Assembly (NCBI RefSeq): GCF_000276665.1
Contig: NW_004955476.1
Location: forward strand, 11,738,581 to 11,802,580
Direction of reading: 5' to 3'
Source: Chinchilla lanigera
Lineage: Eukaryota > Chordata > Mammalia > Rodentia > Chinchillidae
DNA length: 64,000 bases
Position 1 is the stretch's first letter. Every line of letters begins with the position of its first letter. Below the pieces are notes generated by a model. That model was not told the origin of the DNA and searched no databases. It worked only from the letters and a program-made list of their open reading frames with translations. The position numbers were made by a program, and so were the translations under genes. Shown here one piece after another: positions 17,537 to 30,123 of this stretch.

Positions 17537-20500
17537 TCAGAGGGCACTGATGACTCCCTCGGGAGAACCAGGGTGGTTGTCAAGTGCTGGATGGATGATG
17601 ACCAGGCTGGGTTTTGCTGTCTTCACGGCCCTCAGCTCCTGCACTGATGGTTCATTCAGCTCCACAGAGGCCAGACTACATGTGCATAGGACAGAGAGTT
17701 GGGTCACAGAGAGGGAAGAGGCCTGGGCTTCAGGTACAGTGCTAGGGGTCCTGGGGTGGGGACAGTGATAAGGCTGATGCCCTTGTCTATGCCAAAGGGA
17801 CAGGGACAGGTGACCAGTCTGGAATGTGCCAAAGATGAGTGGTTATTCGAGAAGTAAAATGATGGTAGGATCGATGCCCGGACTGTGGCATGGAATATGG
17901 GTATTATTTGGTCAACAAAGTGGTCTAGGGCTTCAGAGGGGGGCTTCTCCATGCCAGGCCCCCAGATCTTATTGGAGCCTGGTCACTTGAAAGGTCTCTG
18001 GAAGGGGCTTCTCATGAGGGCTTGTGGGAGCCCCAGGGACCCCCTGGGGTTGACAGGCTGGGTCCTAGCACCCTGCCTGCTTGCCCCTGCTTTCACCTGA
18101 GGGTCTGAAGGCTGCATTCTGGGTGCCCAAGGACTGCACACAGGTAGGTCACCATGGGGCCAGGCAGGTGACAGCCGCTGAGGTCCAGGGTGATAAGAGT
18201 GCGGCTCTGTCGGAGCAGGCCTATTAGGTAGTGGAAGCCTTCCAGGGGCCTTGGCAATAGGACCCTGGGAAAGAGCTGATCTCAGAAGCTGCTAGAGTTG
18301 GAGTCATGCCCCTCCAGCCTTGAGCGGAGGGGCTCACCTGAGTGTCTGCACTGGCATTGGGGCCAGGCCAGGCCCTCACTGAGCACATGCACACCAGTCT
18401 CACTGAGCCTACAGTGGAGGAGGCCCAGCTCTGTCAGGGCGGGGGCTCCCCTCAGAGCCATTGAGAGTTCTTGGCAGACCCTGTCAGAGAGTTTCCAGTG
18501 GGACATCCTGTGGTCAAGAAGACACAGATCTGATGCGTGAGATCCTGGGTTTGAGCCCTAGCACCAACCAAAAACAAAATCCAAAAAGAAGCAGTTATAT
18601 CTGTTTGTGAGCCCTCTGGCCACTTCTTGCTCCCAAATGCACAAACTTTTTGCTCTCTGGTGGCCTGATATTCACCCTGGAGAGGGTGTGGAGTCCACTT
18701 AATTGGGTCATCATTTCTTTGGTCAGCTAATCCCCATGGTAGGGTAGTGTGTGTGTGTTTGTTTGTTCGTTTTGCTACTGTAAGCAATGGTATTCTGAGA
18801 ATCTGTTGTGCATTTAGTTTACTGGTAGAATTGCTGGGCCATATGTGATCATCCTTGGGCTCCTTACTTTATTTCTACCTCCTTCCCACACCTATCAGGC
18901 TAGTGTATCAGGTCACTATTGATGAGTGACTACCACTTTCACTGTGCCTGTCAGTATTAATTCCTATAACTTCTCTTACTTTCTGCTCACTGGTGATGGC
19001 TAACAGTGACTGGAAAGCTATTGCGTTCCAGTCGCTATACATTGTAGCTCCTGATGGCTCAGCTCAACCCTCTGAGAGAGAACCTGGGTGCATTTCACAC
19101 CAACCTTTTCCTCACTAGCACCTAACTCAGGGTGGAATCCTAGTGGGTCCCCAGGCTCCCCTAGGTCAGCATTCTGTATCTGCACAAGGTAACCTGCTCT
19201 GAGTCCCTTCCACAGAAAGAAGAGGCTGTAGTCACTCACGTCAGGGTGCTCAGGCCACACTGCAGGTCAGTCATGGCCTCGCAGAGTGGATGCAGTGGAG
19301 AGACATGGAGTTGTTTCATGGCGGCTTGAGAACTGCTGGGAGAGAGAGGTGTTGAGGCCCACTATGCCCCTTCCAAGCTCCTTCCTATCTGTGGTCCTGG
19401 GCTCTTGGAACCACCTCTGCCAGTCAGTCACCACCCCCCCCCCCGCAACCAAACCAGGATTCTTCCATCCCTTCTGCAGGGCCTTGGGCCTAGGCCTTGC
19501 CAATGTCCCGGTGAGCACCTGGGATGGGTGCTGAGTGAAGCTAAATTCAAGAAACCAGCACGGTTCTTGCCCTGAAGGGGCTGAGGTTCTGGTAAAAGAG
19601 GCAGGCCTGAGGGATGCAGAGTAACACACAGGATTCCAGGCTATCTGAAGCAGCCAGGGCAGGCTCTGAAGATGGACAGCAAAGGGAGTGCTACATGTGG
19701 AGGGAACAGCAGGTGCAAGGCTCAGGGCAGAGGACATGGTGCATTCCAGAACTTACTGGAGTAAGCACACAGGGAGGGGGCTGGACCAGAGCTGCAGGAG
19801 GCAGTTGCCATGCTAGATTTGCATTGGTTGTGGATGGCTGAAGGTGGGCATAGTAAGGACACCTTGGGGAAGATGGACACTGGGCAGCTGCCTTGCAAGG
19901 GGTAGAAAGAAGTAGTCCTAAGGTTCTCCAGCCTGTCTGACCTTGGGGGAATAGACACCAGGTCTGGACATGTGCCCCAAACCAAGAGGGGCACCAGTGT
20001 ATAGGCACACACTGTCACCCGTGCCCCACGAGACTCACCCCTTCATCCGCTTCACCAGGCTCCCTTTCTTTTTTGTTTCCTGCCCAGCCACTTATCAGCT
20101 GCAGCACCTGTCCAGCTGGGCAGCACCGAATGCAATAGCTCAGAATGTTGAGATCCATGCGGCTAAAGCACACATGCTCCAGTGTCAGCTGGGGGAGGCT
20201 GTTCAGGGCCTGGCACACAAAGGCATCATCCAGGGTCTCATACAAACAGTACAGCAGCTCCAGAGGGAAGTTGGGCTCTTCCTCCTCTTCTTCCTCTTCT
20301 TCCTTCTCCTCTGGCTCTTCAGTGTCCTTGAGCCCTTCAGTCCTGTCTGTTCCCTCTGGTGCTACCCTGGGGTGGCTCTGCCCCTGCAACCCATCGTAGG
20401 GCGTCCTGCTTCACATGTGCTGGGACCACGCAGCCGAAGTGGCGCTGGACATCCTGTACATGCTCCACACTCAGCAGTCCAAAGAAGAAGCATGTGGTGA

Positions 20501-22442
20501 GTGTAAGGTGACTGCGCTGCTCCATGCCCTTGTGCAGTAGCGTCTCCAGGCCACCTACTGGGACCCCGGTGCCCCCTCATCCTCCAGCAGATAGGACAGT
20601 GCAGCAAAGAACTCCTGGAAGCTCTGGTCGATGAACTGGTGGATCACCTCAGTCTCCAGCACACCCGGCAGCTCCTTCTTGATGAGAAAGTGCTGGATGT
20701 CAGAATCTCAAAGATCCAGGCGCCCCAAATCCCTTTCAGAGAACTGTACCTTGTCTCCTAGAACCTCTTAGCGAGTCAGATAGCACAGCTTGCGCAGCTC
20801 CCCCCTCACGTGGGGCCCATTGGAGCCCATGGAGTTCAGCGCGCTGCGCAGAAAGAGCAGGTACACCGAAGCGGTGGTCTTGGAGGTACATGACAGGTCC
20901 CGGCCCAGCTCCAGCTGCCGGCACAGTACAGTGCGCACGATCCAGCACACGACTGGCACGAAACACAGGGCGAACAGGGTCTGGATCTCCTTCACAAAGC
21001 GATAGGCACGCTTGGCCCTGCGCTCCTCCTGGAAGAACTTGTAGAAGTACTTCTTGTCCTTGTCCGAGAAACCTCGCACCTCGGCGCACTGTGGCGCGCA
21101 CAGGCTGCAGTGCTGCTTCGCGGAGGCGGTGGTGCGCGTGGTCACCAGCAGGCGAGCCGAGGGCAGCAGCGCCTTGCTCAGCAACCCGCCCTGCACCCGC
21201 ACGCCGCTCGCTGCCTCGAAGAGATCCGTGCAGGGGGCGGCCTCAAAGGCCCGGGGCGCGGGCAGCTCGTCGGCGCCGTCCAAGATGAAGAGCAACCGCT
21301 GCCGCTGAGCCAGCATTAGCGACGGCGGCGCATCGCTGTCTGGGCACTGGTCCAAGATGAGGTCGGACAGGCTGCGCGCGCCGGGCTGCTCCAGCAGCTC
21401 GTGGCACTGCAGGAAGAAGGCGAAGTCCACCTGGCCGCGGTACAGCTTGCCCGCCACCCAGTCCTACAGGATCTTCTTGGCCGCCATGGTCTTGCCGATG
21501 CCTGCCGGTCCCTGCAGCACCACGGTCAGCGGCCGCCAGCCCTGGTTGTCACTGCCGAACAGCCCGTTGAAGGTGTGCGCGTCCGAGCGCCAGGCGCGCC
21601 CGGGCTCCGGCTCTTCCGCTGGTCCCAGCGCCGCCGCCTTCTCCCTGGGTGCCGCGCTCTCGGGCGCGATGAGCAGCTTGGTGAAGCGCTGGCTGATCTT
21701 CACGGAGAGCGCGTTCCTCTCCTTCACCTTGGCGTGCTGCTGTAGCACGTGTTTGCGGTATTTCTTCTGGAACTCTGCGGGGAGGAGACGCGGAGGTAGG
21801 GTAGCGGCTCGGGGGACTCGCCCTCTCCCAGGCCTGTCTCCTCCCCTGTGGAGATCCCCAAGCGTCTGGGCCGCGGGGGCCGCACCCGAGCCACCTACCC
21901 GACACAGAGAGCAGCGCCTGGGAGCTGGGGCCGAGCCCTGCAAGGGAAACCGCGTTGAGGCGTGTGTGCGCGGGGGGGCGGGGGGTGTGTGTGCCACGGG
22001 CTGGAGGCTCCCTCCGAAGCATCCAGGATCGCAAATTTACAGATAAAGCACCGGATTTTTTTCTGGGAAATGGGAAGGAGGAAGGCCTCGTGGATGGGGG
22101 GCTTCTCCCCGAGGGCAGCAGAGTGAGCCCCCCCCCCCCGCGAAACCCTGCCCCTGCTCACCTTGCAGCCGTTGCTCCTTGAGCCGCACCGCCACGTCGC
22201 GCACGTCCGCCCTCTTCAGGGTCCTGTGGGCCACGTCCAGAGCTGTCTCTGGCCCATAGAAGAGGGTCAGGTGCTCCACGAGGTCCACGGTGTCCGCGCA
22301 CTCCAGCCGCCCCCACGGGATGCTGCGGCCGCCCACCGCAGCATCCCGCAGCTTGTGGCGGAAGCGCTTCAGCTGGTCCTGGCTCAGGTCCTCCAGTGCA
22401 GCCAGGAGCAGCTCTCGGGCTGCGGCGGCGCGGGGCTCCAAG
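17537..22442 (-). pseudogene. NLRP6: NLRP6 inflammasome sensor, disabled
   Basis: Recognisable exons: pyrin-domain exon 22442-22162; mini-exon 21937-21899; large NACHT exon 21774-20039; LRR exons 19335-19240, 18507-18338 and 18264-18097; last exon 17675-17537. Splice sites look intact. Walker A GPAGIGKT is present near 21485-21510 and an FILDGADE Walker B near 21280. Coding capacity is destroyed: TAG at 21464-21466 (a Tyr position just after Walker A), TAA at 20768-20770, TGA at 20708-20710, frameshifts near 20540-20575, 20385-20400 and 20060-20090, and a 1-base loss in the LRR exon (170 bases; an intact repeat unit would be 171). No ATG exists in frame at the start of the pyrin exon, and the expected short first exon was not found. 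In working form NLRP6 is an intestinal epithelial NLR that recruits ASC/caspase-1. Independent lesions in several exons make one assembly error unlikely. Confidence 0.88.
18528..18588 (+). mobile_element. ID-like SINE fragment
   Basis: A GATCCTGGGTTTGAGCCCTA segment followed by an A/C-rich tail resembles the B-box half of an ID element. It lies in an intron of the broken NLRP6. Confidence 0.4.
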
Positions 22443-22449
22443 CTGCGGG

Positions 22450-23700
22450 CGGGCAGGGGTTCTTCAGGGCACCGCCTTCTTGGTCCCGAACCCTACTGCA
22501 GGGCGTCAAGTCCCCCACACTGGCGGAGGCTTGCACAGGCACAGACTTCTCCAGAGGCCCTACACCAATGCATGCTAGAGATCTAGGCAATGGAGGGAAT
22601 CTCAGACTCTGTCCTCCCCTGCTGAGACTCTGGGTCTGCCTCCCACCGATGCTGCTTGTGGTGTAGTGGGTCCCTCGATGACCACACTGACCTGTGGGCG
22701 AGTCTCTCTGTTGCACTTCCCTTGTTGCCTTCTTCCTCCCATACACTTGGTCAGATGTCCAGGGAGCTGTGTCTACAGGGCCTGGGCTCTCACCTTCCCT
22801 TCTCTTCTGAGGGCAGGGGCCAGCAGACCAGGCCAGGCCCTGAATTCCCTCCCCAGTGTCCCTGTAGCTTTGCTGGGCCTGCCTGGGACTCCTGCACTGA
22901 GGGATGAGTCCGTTAGTGAGGAACAAACCCCATAAGTGCTCTGGGGACTGTGTGAAGCTCCAGGAGACCAGCACAAGGTGAGGACCCCCACACCTCTGCT
23001 GAAACCAGCCCACCCTGATCCACACCTACCTGAAGCAGAAAACACTGGCCTGGGCCATGGAGGCTCTATGTGGGTCTGGCACTCACTCAGGGACAAGCAG
23101 AGTAGGAGAGGCAGCTAGCCCTTCCCCAGGATGACTGGGCCAAGTCCTGGGGTTGAGGTGGGTCAGCCTCATCCAGACAGCCTTCTGGTAAGACAATCCC
23201 CAGGTTCCCAAGCCTATGCAATGTGGCATGAGTGCACTGTCACCCTTTAAATGCTCTGCTTGGTGACCTTTGGTTTTTTACTGTTCTGTTAACAGCCCTG
23301 GGGTGGTGGTATCGGGGTGTGGCCAAGAGCAGGTAGCTGCAGAGGGAGTGGGCAGCATGGAGGAAGTGCTGGCTCAGAACTGGCCTTAAGCTAAGGCCTC
23401 CATGCGTTTAAATTCTGCAAGCAGGGGTGAGAAGGGGCTTCCAAACAGAGGAACTGTGGGAGTAGAGGAGGAATGTGCAGGGCTGTTGCCTGGGCACAGA
23501 AGGACAGGAGCTGGAATGTGAGGGCAGCGACTCAAGCTCTGCAGCATTCCACATGGTCCTGAGGAGGCTGATGGGCAGAGGTTTGGAGGAAAGGGGTGCT
23601 GTGACTCTACAAATCACCACCTGAACGTGGGGCTCCAGTGCTTGCATGGAGGTGTGAAGTGTGCATATACTCATATCTGAGTGGCCATGCTAATGCTGTG
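22450..23700. other. Upstream flank of NLRP6, no gene recognised
   Basis: The first coding exon of NLRP6 should lie here if it survives, since in human and mouse it is a short exon just upstream. I found no convincing ATG exon with a donor in matching phase. Confidence 0.4.
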
Positions 23701-23714
23701 CTAGTGTGCCTGAA

Positions 23715-24150
23715 TTTATTTATAGTAGTCTCCAAAGACAACAGGTCCTAACCTTGGGATCTGTGAGTGTTCCCTCATATACCAAAAGGGACTTTGCAGA
23801 TGTGACAAAATTTAGGATCTGGAGATGGGGTGGTATCCTGGGTTACCCAAGTGGGCCCAACATGCCATCATGAGTGCCATCAGATGGAGGTGGAGGGTCA
23901 TTTGACATAGAACAAGATGCTATGCTGGGGGCTCTGAAGCTGGAGGAAGAGGCCAAGAGACAAGGCACTTAAAGAAGAAGGCTCTGAGATGGCAGAGCCT
24001 GGGAGAGAGTGTGGCCAAGCCCTCACCTGGAGCTCAGCCAGTGAAACTGATTTTGGACTCTTAACCTCCAGAACAGTAAGAGAACATACCTGCTGTTTTG
24101 ATCACTGTTTTCTGTGGTTTGTTACAGCAACTGCAGACTGTTGAAGTGGA
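23715..24150 (+). mobile_element. Ancient mammalian LTR-type repeat
   Basis: Contains GGGACTTTGCAGATGTGAC, GTGGGCCCAA and a late CTCCAGAACAGTAAGAGA plus TTTGTTACAGCAA segment, in the order seen in a widespread old mammalian LTR (MaLR-like) repeat. The family name needs a RepeatMasker run. Confidence 0.5.
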
Positions 24151-24504
24151 CCTGTGAGCAAAGCTAATTGCCCTGGCACCCACCTGGTACAGCTCATCCA
24201 TGTCCCATTTCCTTCTTTTGTGGGCCTCCCTGAGAGTCTCAAGTGTAGCCTTGATTCACCCATTTCTCCCCGTGACTATTTAAGATTACAGGCCCTTGTC
24301 CTTGAGGAAGGCTCAGGTAACCAAAGATATGGCTCATGTTCAGCAATCTCTCTCCTGCTTAATCAACCCATCTTTCCAACTCCGGGGCCACTAGCACCTG
24401 GGGAATTTCCATGCATAAGGTGCTCACAGACTCAGGGAGCCTTGCCCTGGAGGAACAGGTAGGCACAAACATTATACTTCTGAGGGTTGTGGTGCACCTT
24501 TTGA

Positions 24505-24601
24505 TGGATTTTTTTTTTTTTTTTTTTGGCACTGGGATTTGAACTCAGGACCTAATGCTTGCCAGGCAGGCACTGTGCTGCTGAGCTATCTTCCTGGCCC
24601 C
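24505..24601 (-). mobile_element. ID SINE, antisense, with target duplication
   Basis: Poly(T) then the reverse complement of the ID body (CTTGCCAGGCAGGCACTGTG). Flanked by a perfect 17-bp duplication TGTGGTGCACCTTTTGA at 24488-24504 and 24602-24618. Confidence 0.9.
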
Positions 24602-24619
24602 TGTGGTGCACCTTTTGAG

Positions 24620-26330
24620 TGGCCTTTATGACCAGGAATAAATTTCTCATCCTAAAGTCCTGGAAGGCTATGGGCTGAATGTGGCAGGCTTGAGGCCCCT
24701 AGCTCATTGGGACCCCAGCCCTCTCAACAAGTGGTCTGGGACTCACATTCTCTGACAGGCTGGGATTTTGTAGGGGGAACCTTGCAAGCTAAAATAGCGA
24801 GCTTGAGAACAGATGGCTTGAGGTGAGGAGTCTGGGCCCTGTGCAGTATGGTGGGTGTCACTGGGCCCTGAGGCTACTACTCCACCTGTAAAGACCCCAG
24901 CCTTTGCTGACTCCTGGCTGAGCCAAGCTCTAACCTGAGATTTCAACACACTCCTGTGGATGCAGACATGACACACATAAACATGGATGTGTTGTTCTTA
25001 AACAAATGTTTACTTTATGGTGGAGAAAAGAAGTTTTCCACCATGGCCATGTCTTTCACTCTCACTTAAAACAGAAAGCACAAAACCAGGCTGCCTGGAT
25101 CCAATCCTGAAGGTGCTGCCCAGTAGCTTTGTGATTTGGGGCAGAAGGCTTCACCTCTCTGTGCCTCTATTTCTCTGTCTGTATGATGGGGTGGGCACAA
25201 CTCTTCCATCATGGGAGAGAGGTATGTGGGCCATGCTTCAAGCATTTGCTGTTCTCAGCCCTGTGTCCCTGAGTGGCTGCTGCCATCACTGTCCTGCTTT
25301 CTGGGCTGTGCTTTCCAAGCTATGAAGGACGGTCCAGTGTCTCAGCCCACTTTGGTTCTCATTCTAAATCACGTCTCAGTAGCTCTCAATATGACCAAAA
25401 TTGCCTCTTCCTTGAAAGGCCCTTTTCCTGTTGTGGAAGGAATGGAGGATCGTGGTGCCAGGGGCTGGATTCTGAGCTGCGAGGCCTGTGGTTTGGGAAT
25501 GCAGAGGAGGATCAGCCTTATCACTGCACTGGAGGCGTCACCCTATGGTGGACTCTGCTCAAGAGCTCTTGATACCTTTGACAGTGGGCCAGGAAAGGCT
25601 GATAACAGGAGCCAGTTTCAGAGTCACAGGTGAGACTTGGAGCTTTGGTGATGGGAGGATGTGGGACCCTGTGAGGGGGGTGAGGGAGGGGAAGAAAGGA
25701 AGATAAAGGAATTTGGATGGGAGGGGTGTGGAGCCAGCCCCTCAGCAGTGGCACCTGCTCCTGGATTTATGTCATGGGGCCAGCTGCTGAGCAGAGTCTT
25801 TCCCAGGTACAACTTAAGTCTGGAACACAGAGCTGCATTCCATCATGACATTTACACAGGCTTCTTCTGCAGGGGTTTCACTACTCGGCAAAACTTCATA
25901 GCTCTGTCATTTCTTCCCTGTCCCCATGCTGTGCCCTCATGGCTGCTGGAAAGATGTCCTTGGGTTCTCTTGGTCCCTTGGTGTCATCCATTCCACCTCT
26001 GTGGTCCTTCTTACTCAGAAAGCCTGGCTTTGGACCATTTCAGGTGTCCACAGCAGAATTTCCTAGAGCTCTACCTGTTGCCCTTGTGATGGAGACCACT
26101 ATGAAGCAGACATGGGCAGGACTTAAATTAATCAATTGGCTTTTCATGTCCACTTGTGAACCTGTCCAAGGCCTAGGCTCCTTGTCTGGAAATGGCAGAC
26201 TCATAGTAAGTGAACCTGTGTGAGTCACTAATCCCTACTAAATCCTGTACTGGTGGATGAAGCCCGAACGCCTCAAAGGATAAGACAAGATCACAGCCAA
26301 GGACACCTGGATCAGATCTCAACTGGATAA
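24620..26330. other. Intergenic, no gene recognised
   Basis: Unique-looking sequence with several overlapping open frames near 25000-26200. None resembles a known protein and none shows splice structure I can defend. Confidence 0.45.
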
Positions 26331-26778
26331 AGACTATAGCCTCAGGCATCTCATTCTTGCTGGGCCTGTTCCAGGAGCCACACCAGCTGATAGCATACCC
26401 AGGAAACCTAAGAACATCTTTTATGAACATGGGCATGGAGAATCTCACAAACCATTTAGAACCAACAGAACATGTTAGCACACAGGAAAACACTATACCA
26501 GGACTGAGTGGGACTTTTCCCAGAAGTTCAAGGCTGGCTCAACACCCAAAATCAATTAGTCTATCATTAATATTGGAAAGGACAAAAGCCACTTGATCAG
26601 CTCCAGAGATGCAGAAAATATTTTACAATATTCAACATTTTTGCACAATTAAAAGCTTTGAACAAACCAGGAGAAACACAGGGGAACTTCTCTAGTTAGA
26701 AAATCTCAAAATATTTGGAAATTAAACAACATACTTCCAAAATAGTACATGGGTCAAAAAGAACATCTCAAGGAGAAT

Positions 26779-26985
26779 TTTTTTTGGGGGTGGGAGGTTT
26801 GGCACTGAATCTAGGGCCTTTTCACTGAGATACATCTCCATCCCTTTTTTTTTTTTTTTAATATTTTGACAGGATTTTGCTAAGTTGGAAAATTGCCTGT
26901 GCTGGGTTCAAACTTGCAATCTTCCTGTGTCAGCCTCCTGAGGAGCTGTGGTTATAAGAATATATTACTGTACCTAGCTTTAAAT
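26779..26985 (-). mobile_element. B1-ID composite SINE, antisense
   Basis: Antisense ID-like start (TTTGGCACTGAATCTAGGGC), a T-rich linker, then antisense B1-like sequence (GTGTCAGCCTCCTGAGGAGC). Inserted in L1. Confidence 0.6.
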
Positions 26986-27318
26986 ATATACTTTAATTAA
27001 ATAAAAATGAAAAAATTAAATGAAAATGAAAATACAATTTAGCAAAATTTGTGGGATTCATCAAAAGCAGTTCTTGTGGGGAAATTTATAACATTCCAAT
27101 GTTCATACTAGAGAAAAAGAAAGCTGTAAAATGAAGTCTTAATTTCTACCTTGAGAAAGCAGGAAATAAACCAAATTAAGTCCATATTAAGCAAGGGAAA
27201 AAGAAATAAAAATAGATCCCAAATCAGTAAAACTTAAATAAAATCAATAGAGATAATCAAAGAACCTAGAGTTTTGTTTTTTTTTTAAATGATGTTGATA
27301 ACCCTCTCCTCAGACTAA

Positions 27319-27372
27319 GAAGAGAGAGGGAGAGGGAGAGAGAGAGACAAAGAGACAGAGAGAGAGAGAAGG
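27319..27372. repeat. (GA)n-rich simple repeat
   Basis: Imperfect GAGA/GGGAGA tract of about 50 bases inside the L1-derived region. Confidence 0.85.
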
Positions 27373-28656
27373 GACCAAGTGAGATTTATTCCAAGCATCC
27401 ACAGCTAGTTTAAATTTAAATATCTATTAATATAGAAAATCATCATCAAATAGATGCAGAAAAGCATTTGACAAAATTCAACATCCATTTATGATTTAAA
27501 AAAACTCAAGAGATAGAGTGGAGCTCACACAGCTTGATAAGGAACATCTACAAAACACCTTCAGCTAATGCCAAGCTTGATGGTGAGAAGCTAGATGTTT
27601 TCTTTTTAAGACTGGGAACAAGACAAAGATGTGCACTTGCACCATGCCTAATCGACATTGTATTAGAAGTCAGCTTACAAAAGGGATCAAAGGGTACACA
27701 GATTGTGAAGGAAGGAAAAAAACTGTTTCTTTACACACAGCGTGATAGTCTTTGTAGAAGATTCCAAAGAATAAAGCTCTTGGAACTAAATTATGACCAT
27801 AACAAGCTTATAGGACATAGGCTTAATATGGAAGTCCTTTGCTTTCCTATGTACCAGAAAGAAACAAATGGAATCTAAAGTTTGAAGCAAAACATCATTT
27901 ATATTAGCTCCAAAAAAGTGAGATACTTAGGTATAAATCTAACAAAATAGGTGCAAGATCTACATGGATAAACTATAACTCTGATTAAAGAAATTAAAGA
28001 TCTAAATAAATTAGAGGTGTTCCATGTTAATGGATAAGAAGATTCTACATTATTAAGAATCAGCTCTTCCCAGATTGATCGGTAAATTCAGTGTAATCAG
28101 AATCAAAATCCCAAAAATCATTTCATGGATATAAAAAAATAGATTCTAAAAAACAGATTCTACAGTTTGTATGAAAAGACAAAAGACTCAGAGCAGCCAA
28201 CATGACATTGAAGAGAGAATAAAATCAGAGATGGACACTTCCTAGGTAACCAAGGTAGTGTGGTGCTGGCAAAGGATTAGCAATAGATCAATGGACAGAG
28301 CCCAGAACCAGACACCCTTGACAAAAGAGCAGAGGTAGCTCAACAGAGAAAGGATGTCCCTTCAACAGATGGTGCTGGCACAAGTGGACATCCATCTGCT
28401 GAAAAAGAATCTACATATGTGCGTCACACCAGTCACAAAATTAACTCTGATTGATCAAAGACCCAAGTATCAAGCACGAAACAATAAAACTTTTAGAAGA
28501 TAACATAAGAGAAAATTTAGGAGACATTGGGTACGGTGATTATTTTTTAGATGTAACACCAAAAGTCTGATCCATGAAATAAAAAAATTGGTGAGTTGAA
28601 CTTTATTAAAATGAAAGATTTGTTCTGGAAAAGGCATCATCAAGAGTTTGAAAAGA

Positions 28657-28816
28657 GCCGGGCTTGGTGGCTCACGCCTGTAGTCCCAGCACTCAGGGAT
28701 ACTGAGGCAGGAGGATCATTGCGAGTTCAAGACCAGCCTGGGCTACAAAGTGAGCTCAAGAGCAGCCTGAACTGCATAAAATATAACAACAACAACAAAA
28801 AAAGAGAGAGAGAGAG
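28657..28816 (+). mobile_element. B1-like SINE
   Basis: GCCGGGCTTGGTGGCTCACG start, CAGCACTCAGG, GAGGCAGGAGGATC and a doubled GAGCTCAAG-type 3' part, then an AAC/AG-rich tail. Typical 7SL-derived rodent SINE. Confidence 0.85.
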
Positions 28817-29855
28817 ATTGAAAACAAGCCACATGCTGTGGAAAATATTTGCAAAATGTATCTGATTAAAAAGACTGTTACCCCCGAAAATAAAATCTTT
28901 TAGGATACAACAACAAGGTAACAAATGACCCAATTAAAATTTGAGCCAAAAACCTGAACAAACTCCTTACCAAAGAAGATAAACAGATGGCAAATAACAC
29001 ATGAAAAGACTCTCAGTAGAAAACTGAACATTAAAATGGTGAAACATTACCACATACCTATCAGAATAGCTAAAATTCCCAACAGTAACAACATTAAGAG
29101 CTGACCAGGGTGTGGAGACCAGGGTGGGTCATTGCTCGTGGGCATACAGGATGGCGTGGCCACGTGGAAGACAACTCCCTATGAAGCAGAACACAAGCTT
29201 ACAAATGACCCAGCAGCCAGCCACATGCCTTACCCAAGTGAGTTGAAAACTTACATCCACACAAAACCTGTACAAGATTATTTGTAACAGCTCTTTTCAC
29301 AGTTGCCAAAATTTGGAAGCTAAGATGACCTTCAGTAAAGGAATGGATAAATAAACCGTGGTATACCTAGACAGTGGGATATTAGTAAGCGATAAAAGGG
29401 AAGAAGCTCTCCAGCTACAAAAGACATGGAGGAAAATTCCATATAGCTGAAAAAAAAAAAAAAAAGGCAGTCTGAAAAGGATATACACTGTGTGATTCCA
29501 ATTCTAGGACATTCTGGAAAGAGAAAAACACAGGGACAGCAGAAATGTCAGTGTTTTCCAAGGGATAGGGCAGGGATAACCAGGTAGTACACAGAGGAGT
29601 TTTAGGACAGTGGGACTAATCTGTATAGTGTGAGACAGATGGTGCTGTTCATCTGTCCAAAATCATAGAACGCAAAGTGAGTCTTAATGTAAACTGTGGA
29701 CTTTAATGATAAGGCATTGATATTGGCCATTAGTTTTAGCAAATATGCAACACGCATGGAAGACGATAATAATATGGGAGATTGGGGGTGTGTGACAACA
29801 CTTTGTATTTTCTGAGGAATTCTGTAAAAAATTCTTCTTGAAAAAAAGTATATTT

Positions 29856-29866
29856 AAGACAGTGTG
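29856..29866. repeat. Target-site duplication, left copy
   Basis: AAGACAGTGTG, repeated exactly at 33652-33662 after the poly(A) run. It marks an L1-type insertion of everything between. Confidence 0.85.
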
Positions 29867-29977
29867 AGAGACTTGATCAGAATCCTGTCTTGCCTCCATT
29901 CTTCGTGTCTCTTGTCCCTTTATAATCCCCACTCCCCTTCTAGGGTCCTCGTTGACTATACCCGCGGGTCGGGTCAG

Positions 29978-29998
29978 TGGCGCCACAGCGTGGGGCTC
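29978..29998 (+). other. Retroviral primer-binding site
   Basis: TGGCGCC followed by ACAGCGTGGGGCTC, close to the tRNA-Lys(1,2) primer site used by MMTV- and MPMV-type betaretroviruses, with a small internal difference. Confidence 0.65.
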
Positions 29999-30123
29999 TA
30001 GCACGGGGGAATTTAGTGACGGACGCTGTTCAGGAGGCCGGCAAAAATAAAAGTGAAAGAAAGAGGATGAGATTGCGTGGGAACCTGCTACGCTTTCTAG
30101 ACCTCGGTAAGTGAACAGAACTT

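Larger units (their letters stand above)
26330..29855 (+). mobile_element. Old L1 fragments (ORF2 and 3' end)
   Basis: Fragmented LINE-1. The 26500-26640 and 27430-27900 stretches carry the ORF2 reverse-transcriptase region (GATGCAGAAAAGCATTTGAC, TTCAACATCC), 28400-28620 the later ORF2, and 29030-29850 the 3' portion. Many stops and indels; not active. Interrupted by SINEs at 26779 and 28657. Confidence 0.75.

Noticed and set aside
20285..20330. Glu-rich stretch as a separate acidic protein
   Set aside because: It is part of the NLRP6 linker; human and mouse NLRP6 have a similar acidic run.
22439..22441. Start codon for the NLRP6 pyrin exon
   Set aside because: The codon is TTG; an in-frame TAG lies further upstream, and CCCGCCCGCAG just before it looks like a splice acceptor. 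The true first exon is missing or unrecognised.
27534..27878. Unknown host gene of about 114 codons
   Set aside because: The frame overlaps L1 ORF2 sequence and starts at a non-ATG codon.
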